DNA of 64,000 nucleotides from positions 422,179 to 486,178 of the forward strand of contig NZ_LMPF01000023.1 of the NCBI RefSeq assembly GCF_001424345.1, in the 5' to 3' direction. The position numbers and the translations under genes were made by a program. How positions within the stretch are numbered: position 1 is the first letter of the stretch; every line of letters starts with the position of its first letter. This document shows positions 16,484 to 25,902 of this stretch, piece by piece. The notes under the pieces are model-generated. The model saw only the letters and a program-made list of their open reading frames with translations. It made no database searches and was not told the origin of the DNA. Source of the DNA: Burkholderia sp. Leaf177. GTDB lineage: Bacteria; Pseudomonadota; Gammaproteobacteria; Burkholderiales; Burkholderiaceae.

Positions 16484-18736
16484 TCAGTGCGGCGCTTCGC
16501 CGTGTTCGGCGCGTGCCGTCAGGCCTTCGCGGATAGCTTGCAAAAGGGAATCAAGCAAGCCGATATCGAACGGTTTTGACAACACGCGTGCATCCACATG
16601 CCGCGCCCGGTCGAGTTCTTCCGCGTAGCCGGTGACCAGGATCACCGGCACGCGCGGCGTCCACGTTTGCAGGATTTCGGCCAGATCGATGCCGTTCAGC
16701 TTGCCCGGCATATGGATATCGGAGAGAACGACATCGAATGGAATTGCGCCGTTCGCCGCGGGATCGAGGCGCGCGGTATCGAGCAGGGAAATCGCGCCGT
16801 CGGCATTGAAGATGTGCGTGACCTGATGATTCATCATCGATAACAACGCTTCCGTGCCCGCCGCCACTTCCTCGTTGTCTTCCACCAGTAGCACGCGCAG
16901 GCCGGTCGAATCGCCTGGCATGGCGGCGTCGTGGGGAAGATCGGGCGTTTGCGCCGCGGCCGCACTCGCTCGCGGCAAATAAAGCCGCACCGACGTACCT
17001 GCGCCCACGGCGCTGTCGATGGTCGCCACGCCTCCCGCGCGCTCGCAGAACGCGAACACTTGCGGCAGCCCGAGACCGGTGCCCATGCCCTTCGCCTTGG
17101 TGGTGAAAAGCGGCTCGAACGCGCGGCCGAGGATTTCGGGACTCATGCCCTCGCCGGTATCTTCGAGCGTCATTTGCACGAATTCGCCGACGATCGGAAA
17201 GCCGTCCTCATGGCGAAACTGCACGTTGTCCGCGCGGACCGAGAACGTGCCGCCGTTGGGCATGGCGTCGCGGGCGTTGACGGCGACGTTGATGAGCGCG
17301 AGTTCGAGTTCGGCGGCATCGACGCGAATTGGCCAGACATCCGTATCCGATTCGAGATTCAGCGCGACTTTTGCCCCAAGCGATGCCTTCAGCAATTCAC
17401 GGCACGCCGGCAGCCATTTGCCGATGGATATGGTTTCGTTGCGCAGCGGCTGCTTGCGCGCCACGCCGAGCAACTGGCGCGTGAGCGACTGGCCGCTCTT
17501 GAGCGCGCGTTCCATGGCCGACAATTCGCGGTCGAGCCCGGTCGCGCCGCGTCTGCGCGCAATCTGCACATTGGTGGAAAGGATCATCAGCAGATTGTTG
17601 AAATCATGCGCAACGCTGCCGACCAGATTGCCGAGCGCTTCCATCTTGCGCGCCTGCCGGTAAGCCGATTCGATGGAACGGCGCATGGACGCTTCCGCTT
17701 GCCATCGTTCCCACGCGTCTTCTTCGTTGGCAAGACGGCGCAGCGACAGCAAGATCACGCCCCACAGGACGACGCACGGCGCGAACAGCGAAAGCATCAG
17801 CACGCTGACGTGCTTGTACCAGCCGTCCCAGATGGTCGCGATCGGGTATCCGCTCGATACAAACACCGGATAACTCCCAACGCGCCGGAAGGCGACGACT
17901 TTCATCTGGTTATCAAGTCCGGAACGCATGCGCACGACGCCCGCGTGGCGATTCGATAAATACGCTTCGCGCAGCGGCGAACTCGCGGCGAGCTCCATGC
18001 GGTTTGCCGGGCGCAATGGATACCACGCGAGCACGGCGCCGTCCTCGCGTGTCAGGCCAAGTGAGACGCTGGTGTTATCGCCGAGTAGCTCGCGATAAAA
18101 ACCCGCAAAATAACTCGGTCGCAGCGCAATGGACACAATTCCGGCAAATCGGCCGTCCGGCGTCTTGCGCGGCACGGCGGTGTTGAAAACGGTCTCGCCC
18201 ACGACCTTGCCCTGCATTACGCTCGAAACGTTCTCGACTGCCGGGTGATCGCGCACGGCAACGAAGTCTTCGCGCGTTGCTATGGAAATATCCGGCGCAG
18301 GGAAAACGCGGCTGGTGGCAATCAGCTGTCCATCCACGCCGATAATGCTCACCGACGCCACTTGCGGATAACCGCCGCCCATCGTTTTCAGTTTTTCATG
18401 GATGGACGCTTCGTCGCGACGCAGCGTGGCGTCGTCCACGCCGTCGATCAAATCGATCACGCGGGCGTTGAGCGTCTGGTTCATATCGAAGACTTTCAGC
18501 GCATGTTCTTCCGCGACATGGGCGTTGCGCTCGGCGACTTCGGCGGCATCGGCTTCTCGCGCTTTCAGGTCGCTCCACGACATGACGGCCACATAAAGGC
18601 AAGGCAGGACGATCGCCGCGATCAGCAAGACGCGCAATGTCGCGCGCTGAGCGGCGAAGTTGCGCTCGGGCACCACCGGGAACGGCGGCTCGTCTTGCCA
18701 GTGATCAGCGCCCGATTCCTCACGATGCGGCGTCAT
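16484..18736 (-). CDS. Membrane hybrid histidine kinase with extracytoplasmic sensor
   Basis: A 750-residue sensor. A membrane segment near residues 33-53 and a second near 315-335 flank a periplasmic dCache/CHASE-like domain. The H-box is SVAHDFNNLL with His377. The ATPase shows NARDAMPNGG, DTGEGMS and GTGLGLPQ. A C-terminal receiver carries its phospho-acceptor at Asp673 (VVLSDIHMPG) and Lys in LSKPF. The input is probably a small molecule outside the cell. No separate response regulator gene is adjacent. Transcribed away from the hopanoid operon, with a 590-bp gap. Confidence 0.9.
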   Translation of the reverse strand: MTPHREESGADHWQDEPPFPVVPERNFAAQRATLRVLLIAAIVLPCLYVAVMSWSDLKAREADAAEVAERNAHVAEEHALKVFDMNQTLNARVIDLIDGVDDATLRRDEASIHEKLKTMGGGYPQVASVSIIGVDGQLIATSRVFPAPDISIATREDFVAVRDHPAVENVSSVMQGKVVGETVFNTAVPRKTPDGRFAGIVSIALRPSYFAGFYRELLGDNTSVSLGLTREDGAVLAWYPLRPANRMELAASSPLREAYLSNRHAGVVRMRSGLDNQMKVVAFRRVGSYPVFVSSGYPIATIWDGWYKHVSVLMLSLFAPCVVLWGVILLSLRRLANEEDAWERWQAEASMRRSIESAYRQARKMEALGNLVGSVAHDFNNLLMILSTNVQIARRRGATGLDRELSAMERALKSGQSLTRQLLGVARKQPLRNETISIGKWLPACRELLKASLGAKVALNLESDTDVWPIRVDAAELELALINVAVNARDAMPNGGTFSVRADNVQFRHEDGFPIVGEFVQMTLEDTGEGMSPEILGRAFEPLFTTKAKGMGTGLGLPQVFAFCERAGGVATIDSAVGAGTSVRLYLPRASAAAAQTPDLPHDAAMPGDSTGLRVLLVEDNEEVAAGTEALLSMMNHQVTHIFNADGAISLLDTARLDPAANGAIPFDVVLSDIHMPGKLNGIDLAEILQTWTPRVPVILVTGYAEELDRARHVDARVLSKPFDIGLLDSLLQAIREGLTARAEHGEAPH

Positions 18737-19325
18737 GGGTGGTCTTTAGTGAAGTCCAGATATAAAGCCGCGCGGGATACGCGCGCGACAGAAGGCGCGT
18801 GCATAAATCATGCCTTTGGTCCATTGACGGCGCTTGACGCGATTCTATTTGATTGATCAACGTTTATGCTAGAAATGCGGCCTAGTTAAATAGGTATGCG
18901 CGCTGTGGGTTTAAATCGCATGCAGTATGAGAAACGGTTGCGCGATATGGCGCATTTCATCGAACTGACTCATGAGTTCAAAACAAACTACAAACGCAAA
19001 AGCGCCGGACGGTCGGCATTTGGAAAACGTCGCGCGCGACGCGCCACAAGGAAACACGTGACAGCAGCCGTTTTGTACGAAGGTTGACGCGCTTTTCCAA
19101 TGCGCCGATGTCGCCCGGGGGCAATCGGTCACAAACATTGATATACTTTTCGCCGCTTCTGGCGTCGTTCGAGCGCGATTCTTAAAGCGTTTGAATGCGG
19201 CAAGAAGCCGGTTTGCGCCGGATTTGCACGAACGCGCGCTTCGCCATTGCAACGCGGCTGAGCAGTTCACGCACAGCGCCCGATCCAACACTACTGCCCT
19301 TGGGGGCGCCACAGCGGAGTCCGTC
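18737..19325. other. Divergent gene-free interval upstream of the hopanoid operon
   Basis: About 590 bp between the kinase start and the hpnD start. A 63-codon frame at 18896-19087 has unusual Arg/Lys-rich composition and no clear ribosome-binding site, so I do not call it. The hpnD frame is open back to 19191, but the better start is at 19326. Confidence 0.45.
19316..19319 (+). promoter_or_regulatory. Ribosome-binding site fixing the TTG start of hpnD
   Basis: GGAG six bases before TTG 19326. The alternative TTG at 19191 lacks a site and would add about 45 residues unlike the family. Confidence 0.6.
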
Positions 19326-20171
19326 TTGGCCGTTTCCAATCTTATCGCCGATGAACCTGCGCCCGACGCCGCCAAAGCGTCCTCGGGCAGTTCGTTCTAT
19401 CTCGCCATGCGCATCTTGCCGGCTGCGCAGCGCGATGCGATGTACCAGGTCTACGCGTTTTGCCGCGCGGTGGACGACATAGCCGACGACGGCACCATGC
19501 CGCGCCACGAACGCGCTGCCGCGCTCGAACAATGGCGCGCGGATATCGACGACTGTTACGCCGGCAAGCCGCGCCCGTCGCTGGCCGCGCTCACCCGGCA
19601 CATCCACGCATTCCATCTTTCGCGCGATGACTTTATCGCCGTGATCGACGGCATGGCCATGGATTCCGAAGACATCGTCGCGCCCGACGAAGCCACACTC
19701 GACCTTTATTGCGATCGCGTGGCGAGCGCGGTGGGGCGTTTATCGGTGAGGATATTCGGGATGCAGGAAGATGCCGGACGGCGTCTCGCGCATCATCTCG
19801 GCCGCGCGTTGCAGCTTACGAACATCCTGCGCGATATCGACGAAGACGCGGCCATTGGCCGGGTTTATCTGCCGCGTGAGCTGCTCTCGCGCGAAGGCAT
19901 TTCCACCACTGATATAGCATCGATTGTCGGCGATGCGCGTTTGCCGCGCGTTTGCCTGACCATCGCCGAGCGTGCCCGCAGCCATTACGCGCAATCCGAC
20001 GCCATCATGGCAAATGCGCCGCGCGCGCAGGTCAAGGCGCCACGCATCATGTCGGGCGCGTATCGCTGCGTGCTCGAGGCAAACCTGAAGCGTGGCTTCG
20101 ATCTGCCGCGCAATCACGTCCGCACACCACGTTCACGGCTGCTGTGGATCGTGGCGCGCAACGTGTTCTGA
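19326..20171 (+). CDS. hpnD: Presqualene diphosphate synthase HpnD
   Basis: A 281-residue squalene/phytoene-synthase-family enzyme that joins two farnesyl diphosphates to presqualene diphosphate. The first Mg2+-binding motif is DDIADD (50-55) in YAFCRAVDDIADD. The second is DIDED (170-174), followed by GRVYLPRELL, a context characteristic of HpnD rather than HpnC. It begins with TTG at 19326 and its stop overlaps the hpnE start (TGATG), so the genes are translationally coupled. In the known pathway HpnC then makes hydroxysqualene; no hpnC is present in this window. Confidence 0.92.
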   Translation: MAVSNLIADEPAPDAAKASSGSSFYLAMRILPAAQRDAMYQVYAFCRAVDDIADDGTMPRHERAAALEQWRADIDDCYAGKPRPSLAALTRHIHAFHLSRDDFIAVIDGMAMDSEDIVAPDEATLDLYCDRVASAVGRLSVRIFGMQEDAGRRLAHHLGRALQLTNILRDIDEDAAIGRVYLPRELLSREGISTTDIASIVGDARLPRVCLTIAERARSHYAQSDAIMANAPRAQVKAPRIMSGAYRCVLEANLKRGFDLPRNHVRTPRSRLLWIVARNVF

Positions 20172-21442
20172 TGCCGCGGACAGTTCATGTCATTGGCGCT
20201 GGATTATCCGGGCTTGCCGCCGCGGTCCAGTTGCAACGGCGCGGCGCGCGCGTCGTCCTGCACGAAGCCGCGCCGCACGCGGGCGGCCGGTGCCGCTCGT
20301 ACTTCGACATCAAGCTCAACGCCACGATCGACAACGGCAACCATCTGATCCTGTCCGGCAATCACGCCGCGCTTGGGTTTGCCAAAGCCATCGGCGCCGC
20401 CGATGAACTGACCGGTCCCACAGAACCCGACTATCCGTTCATGGATTTGCGTAGCGGTTCGCGCTGGACCGTGAAGATGTCGCCGGGACGTTTCCCTGGC
20501 TGGATCTTCGATTCCGCCACGCGCGTTCCCGGCACCATGCCGGCGGATTATCTGGCGCTCGCGCGGCTTTTTTTCGCCAATCCGGGCCGCACGATCCAGC
20601 AGACCTTGCGCGCGAATGGCCGGTTATGGGACGCCATGCTCGATCCGTTTTTGCTTGCCTTGCTCAACGTCGATCCGCGCGAAGGCAGCGCCGTGCTCGC
20701 CGGCAACGTACTGAAAGAAACGGTGCTGCAAGGCGGACAAGCATGCCGTCCGATGACCGCGCGCAATGGTCTCGGCCATGCGTTTATTGAACCGGCGCTG
20801 CGGCTTTTGCAATACGGTGGCGCGGAAATCCGGCTTGGATCGCGGCTCGGCGCAATCGGTTTCGCCGGCAGCGATTCGAAGACGCGCGTGACATCGCTGG
20901 CATTTGACGAAACGCGCGTGGAGATTGCCGCCGGCGATGGCGTCGTGCTCGCCGTGCCCGCGCAAGCCGCGCAGGCGCTCGTGCCGGGGTTGATCGCGCC
21001 GACCGAATTTCGCGCAATCATCAATGCGCATTTCGCCATCGATCCGCCGCTCGCGTTCGAATCCATGACCGGTTTGCTCAACGGCACCGCCGACTGGCTT
21101 TTCGCCTTCGACGACCGCCTGTCCGTGACCATTTACGACGCAGACAAGTTCACCGATACCCCGCGCGAAACCCTTGCCCAGACGTTATGGCAAGAGGTGG
21201 CGAAAGCCGCGCGTTTGCCGGTTGAACGCATGCCGACCTGGCAGATCGTCACCGAAAAACGCGCGACGTTCGCCGCGCTGCCGAGCCAGGAAAATCTCCG
21301 GCCGGCAACCCGCACCCGCTGGCCCAATCTCATGCTGGCGGGCGACTGGACGGCCACCGGGCTGCCTGCAACCATAGAAGGTTCGATCCGCTCCGGCCAG
21401 AAGGCCGCGGACCTCCTCATGAATCCCCCGACGGAACTCTGA
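20171..21442 (+). CDS. hpnE: Hydroxysqualene dehydroxylase HpnE
   Basis: A 423-residue FAD-dependent amine-oxidase-fold enzyme that reduces hydroxysqualene to squalene, the last step before cyclisation. The N-terminal dinucleotide-binding motif is VIGAGLSGLAAAVQLQRRG (residues ~6-24). The C-terminal FAD segment LMLAGDWTATGLPATIEGSI is intact. ATG 20171 overlaps the hpnD stop by one base and its own stop overlaps the shc ATG in the same way. The frame is open far upstream inside hpnD, but those residues belong to the wrong gene. Confidence 0.93.
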   Translation: MPRTVHVIGAGLSGLAAAVQLQRRGARVVLHEAAPHAGGRCRSYFDIKLNATIDNGNHLILSGNHAALGFAKAIGAADELTGPTEPDYPFMDLRSGSRWTVKMSPGRFPGWIFDSATRVPGTMPADYLALARLFFANPGRTIQQTLRANGRLWDAMLDPFLLALLNVDPREGSAVLAGNVLKETVLQGGQACRPMTARNGLGHAFIEPALRLLQYGGAEIRLGSRLGAIGFAGSDSKTRVTSLAFDETRVEIAAGDGVVLAVPAQAAQALVPGLIAPTEFRAIINAHFAIDPPLAFESMTGLLNGTADWLFAFDDRLSVTIYDADKFTDTPRETLAQTLWQEVAKAARLPVERMPTWQIVTEKRATFAALPSQENLRPATRTRWPNLMLAGDWTATGLPATIEGSIRSGQKAADLLMNPPTEL

Positions 21443-23427
21443 TGAACGATTTTGTCCAGCCACCCAATGCCTCGACCGCGCCAGTCAGCGCGGCCGCGTT
21501 GGAGGCGTCGGTATCCCGCGCGGCCGACGCGCTGCTCGCCGATCAGCATGCCGAAGGCTATTGGCTCTACGAACTCGAAGCCGACGCCACCATTCCCGCC
21601 GAATATGTGCTGCTCGTGCATTACCTCGGCGAGACGCCCAAGCCTGAACTCGAAGCGAAGATCGGCCGATATTTGCGCCGCATCCAGCGCGAGGACGGCG
21701 GCTGGCCCTTGTTCACCGATGGCGCCATGGACGTCAGCGCCACCGTCAAGGCGTATTTCGCGCTGAAGATGATCGGCGACTTGCCCGAAGCCGAGCATAT
21801 GCAGCGCGCGCGCCGCGCGATCATCGCGGCCGGCGGCGCGGAAAAATCGAACGTGTTCACGCGCATCTTGCTCGCGCTGTTTGGCGTGATTTCATGGCGC
21901 GCCGTGCCGATGATGCCCGTCGAAATCACGCTCTTGCCCGAGTGGTTCCCGTTCCATTTGTCGAAGGTGTCTTACTGGGCGCGCACGGTCATCGTGCCCT
22001 TGCTCGTGCTCAACGCAAAGCGGCCGAAGGCGCGTAATCCAAAGGGCGTGCGTATCGATGAACTTTTCTTCGATGCCCCCGTGAACACCGGCATGGCCGC
22101 ACGCGCGCCGCACCAGCATCAAGGCTGGTTCGTGCTGTTCCGCTGCGTGGATGCGCTGCTGCGTTCCGTCGATCCGCTGTTCCCGCGCCACACACGTCAG
22201 CGCGCGATTGAAGCAGCCGTACGTTTCGTCGATGAACGCCTGAATGGCGAAGACGGACTCGGCTCGATTTTCCCCGCGATGGCCAACTCGGTGATGATGT
22301 ACGACGTGCTCGGTTATCCCGAAGATCATCCGAATCGGGCGATCGCGCGCAAGTCGATCGAAAAGCTTCTGGTCATTGATGAAGCGCCCGATGGCGAGGC
22401 GTATTGCCAGCCGTGTTTGTCGCCGGTATGGGACACGTCGCTGGTTGCACACGCGTTGCTCGAAGCCGATACACCCAAGGCGCGCGCGGCGGTATCGCGT
22501 GGACTGGACTGGCTCGTGCCGCTGCAGATTCTCGATGTACGCGGCGACTGGATATCGCGCCGGCCGAATATCCGGCCTGGCGGCTGGGCGTTCCAGTTCG
22601 CGAACCCGCATTATCCGGACGTCGATGACACCGCCGTTGTCGCCATGGCGATGGAACGCGCCGATCGCGAAAACGGCACGGCGTTGTATGGCGAGGCGAT
22701 TTCGCGCGGCCGCGAATGGGTCGTCGGAATGCAAAGCAGCGACGGCGGCTGGGGCGCGTTCGAACCTGAAAACACGCAGTATTACCTCAACAACATTCCG
22801 TTTTCGGATCACGGCGCGCTGCTCGATCCGCCTACGGTGGATGTGTCGGGACGGTGTTTATCGATGCTCGCGCAGCTCGGCGAATTGCCCGCCACGAGCG
22901 AGCCGGCCAAGCGCTCGCTGGACTACATCCTGCGCGATCAGGAACGCGACGGAAGCTGGTACGGGCGATGGGGCTTGAACTATATCTACGGGACGTGGAC
23001 GGCGCTATGCGCGCTCAACGCGGCCGGGTTGCCGCTGACCGATTCGCGGATGCAGCGCGCCGCGCAATGGCTCGTCAGCATTCAGAACGCCGACGGCGGT
23101 TGGGGCGAAGGCGGCGAGAGTTACAAGCTGGATTATCGCGGGTACGAGGCGGCGCCGAGCACGGCATCGCAAACATCGTGGGCGTTGCTCGGGTTGATGG
23201 CGGCGGGGTTTATCGGACATCCGGCGGTGGCGAAGGGGATTCAGTATTTGACCTTGACGCAGCGCGAACATGGGCTTTGGGATGAAACCCGATTCACCGC
23301 GACCGGTTTCCCGCGCGTGTTTTATCTGCGATATCACGGCTATAGAAAGTTCTTCCCGTTGTGGGCGCTGGCTCGCTACAGAAACATGCTGCGCGATGGC
23401 ACCACGCGCGTGACGGCGGGAATGTGA
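21442..23427 (+). CDS. shc: Squalene-hopene cyclase
   Basis: A 661-residue cyclase that folds squalene into hopene/diplopterol at the inner membrane. The catalytic acid motif DVDD is at 393-396 within YPDVDDTAVV. Several QW repeats are visible: QREDGGWP, QSSDGGWGAFE, DQERDGSWYGRWG, QNADGGWGEGGE and QREHGLW near the end. The length is normal for the family. Coupled by stop/start overlap to hpnE upstream and hpnG downstream. The symbol hpnF is also used. Confidence 0.97.
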   Translation: MNDFVQPPNASTAPVSAAALEASVSRAADALLADQHAEGYWLYELEADATIPAEYVLLVHYLGETPKPELEAKIGRYLRRIQREDGGWPLFTDGAMDVSATVKAYFALKMIGDLPEAEHMQRARRAIIAAGGAEKSNVFTRILLALFGVISWRAVPMMPVEITLLPEWFPFHLSKVSYWARTVIVPLLVLNAKRPKARNPKGVRIDELFFDAPVNTGMAARAPHQHQGWFVLFRCVDALLRSVDPLFPRHTRQRAIEAAVRFVDERLNGEDGLGSIFPAMANSVMMYDVLGYPEDHPNRAIARKSIEKLLVIDEAPDGEAYCQPCLSPVWDTSLVAHALLEADTPKARAAVSRGLDWLVPLQILDVRGDWISRRPNIRPGGWAFQFANPHYPDVDDTAVVAMAMERADRENGTALYGEAISRGREWVVGMQSSDGGWGAFEPENTQYYLNNIPFSDHGALLDPPTVDVSGRCLSMLAQLGELPATSEPAKRSLDYILRDQERDGSWYGRWGLNYIYGTWTALCALNAAGLPLTDSRMQRAAQWLVSIQNADGGWGEGGESYKLDYRGYEAAPSTASQTSWALLGLMAAGFIGHPAVAKGIQYLTLTQREHGLWDETRFTATGFPRVFYLRYHGYRKFFPLWALARYRNMLRDGTTRVTAGM

Positions 23428-24107
23428 GCTTGCCCGTCATCGCGGTAACCGGGATGGCGTTCGAAGCGCGCATCGCGCGCGGGCCAGGCGTCGAGGCGGT
23501 ATTTGCGGCGCGGGCGGATTTGCTCGAGCGTGCGTTGAGCGAAGCCTTGGCGCGGGGATGTTCCGGCATTATCAGCTTTGGGACGGCCGGCGGACTTGCG
23601 CCGAACCTGGAGCCGGGGACGGTGATTATCGCGAGTGCGGTGACGGGGCCGCTTGGGGTTATCGATACGGACCCCGAATGGTCTGCGCGGATGTTTGCGG
23701 CTTTCAAGGGGACGCCGGTCGAGGCGAAAGCGGTGCGCGGGAAAATGGCCGGAGTGGCCGCGCCGCTCGCGGGGGAGCAAGAGAAGAGTTCGCTTTACAG
23801 ATCGACGGGCGCGTTGGCGGTCGATATGGAATCGCATATCGCCGGGGCGATTGCTAAGGCGAGAGGGCTGCCGTTTGCGGTTTGCAGGGCAATTGTGGAT
23901 CCGGCGTGGAGGAGTTTGCCGAAGGCGGCGACGGTGGGATTGCGCGATGACGGAACCACGACGGTTCTGCCGATTCTACGGGAGCTTTTACGGGAGCCGA
24001 AGCAGCTCGGAGCGCTGTTGAGGATTGCGGGCGATGCGAGGGTGGCGAAGGGCGCGTTGGTGCAGGCGCGGCATGCGATGGGAATGGCGAAAGTATTTGG
24101 AACGTAG
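23424..24107 (+). CDS. hpnG: Hopanoid-associated phosphorylase HpnG
   Basis: A 227-residue nucleoside-phosphorylase-fold protein. In the established pathway HpnG removes adenine from adenosylhopane, made by HpnH, to give ribosylhopane. It begins with GTG 23424, overlapping the shc stop by four bases. The glycine-rich phosphate site GIISFGTAGGLAPNLEPG and the MESHIAGAIA stretch (Glu of the purine/ribose site) are present. Near the N-terminus VIAVTGMAFEARIA is family typical. Last gene of the operon. Confidence 0.9.
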   Translation: MSLPVIAVTGMAFEARIARGPGVEAVFAARADLLERALSEALARGCSGIISFGTAGGLAPNLEPGTVIIASAVTGPLGVIDTDPEWSARMFAAFKGTPVEAKAVRGKMAGVAAPLAGEQEKSSLYRSTGALAVDMESHIAGAIAKARGLPFAVCRAIVDPAWRSLPKAATVGLRDDGTTTVLPILRELLREPKQLGALLRIAGDARVAKGALVQARHAMGMAKVFGT

Positions 24108-24121
24108 CATTGCGGTGCGGC

Positions 24122-25042
24122 CTAAAACTCTTCATCCGTCGTTCTCCCACGACACACACTCAGCACCACCTTCCGCAACCACCGATGAACCGCATCGACT
24201 TCCAGGCGCGGATGCCACATCTGCGATACCGTGATCCGCTCGGTTTTCACGGGAAGCTCGAACGCATGAATGTTAGCGGCTGCGGCCTCACCAACAACCA
24301 TAGACTCCGGCACGAGCGCTATCAAATCAGATGCCCGCGCCACCGCCAGCGCGGCGGGAAAACTCGGAACGACCGCAACAACCTTCCGCTTCAGCCCTAA
24401 AGCGGCCAGCGCGTCATCGACGGGTCCATTCGAGCGACCGTGGCGCGAAGCCACAACGTGATTAAACGCGGTGTACCGTTTCGCCGATACCCCGCGCTTC
24501 ATCTCTAGCGGATGCCCTTTCCTGACAGCACCCACAAAGCGATCCCGGAACAACGCCTGCACGCGGACTTCCGGCCCCATCTCGCCTAAAACGCCGATCT
24601 CCAGATCCGCAGATCCGTCCCGCAGATACGTCGCCGTCTTCTCGAGCTTGGGCGCAAAACGCAAACACACATGCGGCGCGGCCGCCGTAACCGCCGCGAT
24701 CAGCGAAGCGCCGAAAGCCTCGACAAAACCATCGTTGGCGCGAATGGTGAAGGTGCGTTGCAAAGTGGAAAAATCCGGTTCCATCGTCGATGGACGAAGT
24801 ACCTCGCGTGCTTCGTGAACCGCGTTTTGTGTACGTTGACGCAGCGCATCCGCGTGAGGCGTCAAGACCATCCGGCGCCCCGCGCGAACCAGCAACGGGT
24901 CGCCGGTCGTCTCGCGAAGCCGCGTCAAGGTCCGGCTCATTGCCGATGCACTCAATCCCAGCCGACGCGCAGCGCCGGCCACGCTGCCATCGGCGAGCAA
25001 TACGTCGAGCGCAATAAGAAGATTGAAGTCAGGTTCGGACAT
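24122..25042 (-). CDS. LysR-family regulator, divergent from an SDR gene
   Basis: A 306-residue LysR-type regulator. The winged helix-turn-helix spans about residues 5-62 (GSVAGAARRLGLSASAMSRTLTRLRETTGDPLL). A two-lobed ligand-binding domain follows. It is closer to the NodD/PcpR-like branch, with ...LRFAPKLEKTATYLRDGSADLEIG. It is divergent from the SDR at 25153 with 110 bp between starts, the usual arrangement for a LysR regulator and its target. The coinducer is unknown. Confidence 0.9.
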   Translation of the reverse strand: MSEPDFNLLIALDVLLADGSVAGAARRLGLSASAMSRTLTRLRETTGDPLLVRAGRRMVLTPHADALRQRTQNAVHEAREVLRPSTMEPDFSTLQRTFTIRANDGFVEAFGASLIAAVTAAAPHVCLRFAPKLEKTATYLRDGSADLEIGVLGEMGPEVRVQALFRDRFVGAVRKGHPLEMKRGVSAKRYTAFNHVVASRHGRSNGPVDDALAALGLKRKVVAVVPSFPAALAVARASDLIALVPESMVVGEAAAANIHAFELPVKTERITVSQMWHPRLEVDAVHRWLRKVVLSVCRGRTTDEEF

Positions 25043-25152
25043 GCGCCGATCGTAACATGGCGTTTCGTGCAGCTTATAAATGCAAACGCTGCGCCTTCCG
25101 CCATGTCTCGCGCGTCGATATATTGGTTGTATCGAAACGAAGGGAGCTAAAC

Positions 25153-25857
25153 ATGCAGAACATATCTACACAGAAAACCGTCCTGATCATCGGCGCATCG
25201 CGCGGTCTCGGATTTGCGATGGTCGAGGAATATCTCAAGCGCGGCTGGCGGGTGATCGCGACCGGCAGGGATGGATCGATAGAAAAGCTACGCCAACTTT
25301 CGGACAGCACTGAAGGCGCGCTGGAAGTTGAAACCGTCGACATCACGATTCCGGATCAGGTCGCCGCGTTGCACGACCGTCTCAAAGACCGTCGGCTAGA
25401 CGTTCTATTCGTGAACGCGGGCGTCAAGAACGATGATCGCGAAACGATCGCCGATGTCTCGACCGACGAATTCGTGCGCGTGATGGTGACGAACACATTG
25501 AGTCCGATGAGGGTCATCGAAGCGTTTCAGGACCTCGTGCAACCGGCCGGAACGATCGGCGTGATGTCGTCGGGGCAGGGCAGCCTGACGAATAATACGA
25601 ATGGCAATTACGAGGTTTATCGAGGAAGCAAGGCAGCGCTCAACATGTTCATGCGCAGCTTTGCGGCGCGTCACAAAGACGATGCAAAAACCTTGCTGTT
25701 GATGGCGCCGGGATGGGTCAAGACGGACATGGGCGGATCGGGCGCGCGTCTGACTATTGAGGAAAGCATCCCGAATCTGCTGAACACCATGGATGCTTAC
25801 GAAGGGCGCTCGGGCTTGCATTACCTCGACTACCTGGGGCGGGTCGTTCCCTGGTAA
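25153..25857 (+). CDS. Short-chain dehydrogenase/reductase
   Basis: A 234-residue classical-type SDR. The cofactor motif is IIGASRGLGFAM near residues 12-23, and NAG in LFVNAGVKND. The catalytic positions are Ser in GVMSSGQGS with Tyr/Lys in YEVYRGSKAAL. ATG 25153 has GGGAG before it; the upstream in-frame 25057 would run into the LysR promoter region. Probably the target of the divergent LysR gene. The substrate is unknown. Confidence 0.88.
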   Translation: MQNISTQKTVLIIGASRGLGFAMVEEYLKRGWRVIATGRDGSIEKLRQLSDSTEGALEVETVDITIPDQVAALHDRLKDRRLDVLFVNAGVKNDDRETIADVSTDEFVRVMVTNTLSPMRVIEAFQDLVQPAGTIGVMSSGQGSLTNNTNGNYEVYRGSKAALNMFMRSFAARHKDDAKTLLLMAPGWVKTDMGGSGARLTIEESIPNLLNTMDAYEGRSGLHYLDYLGRVVPW

Positions 25858-25862
25858 GCAGC

Positions 25863-25896
25863 GATCAAGGCCGGCGCAAACGAGCCGGCCCTGATC
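25863..25896. terminator. Hairpin between convergent genes
   Basis: GATCA-A-GGCCGGC pairs with GCCGGCC-C-TGATC around an 8-base loop, with one internal mismatch. There is no strong T-run, but its position just after the SDR stop and before the convergent MFS stop suits transcription termination. Confidence 0.6.
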
Positions 25897-25902
25897 AACA
25901 AC

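Noticed and set aside
18896..19087. 63-codon frame upstream of hpnD
   Set aside because: Unusually Arg/Lys-rich, no clear Shine-Dalgarno and no family resemblance; could be a leader but cannot be supported.
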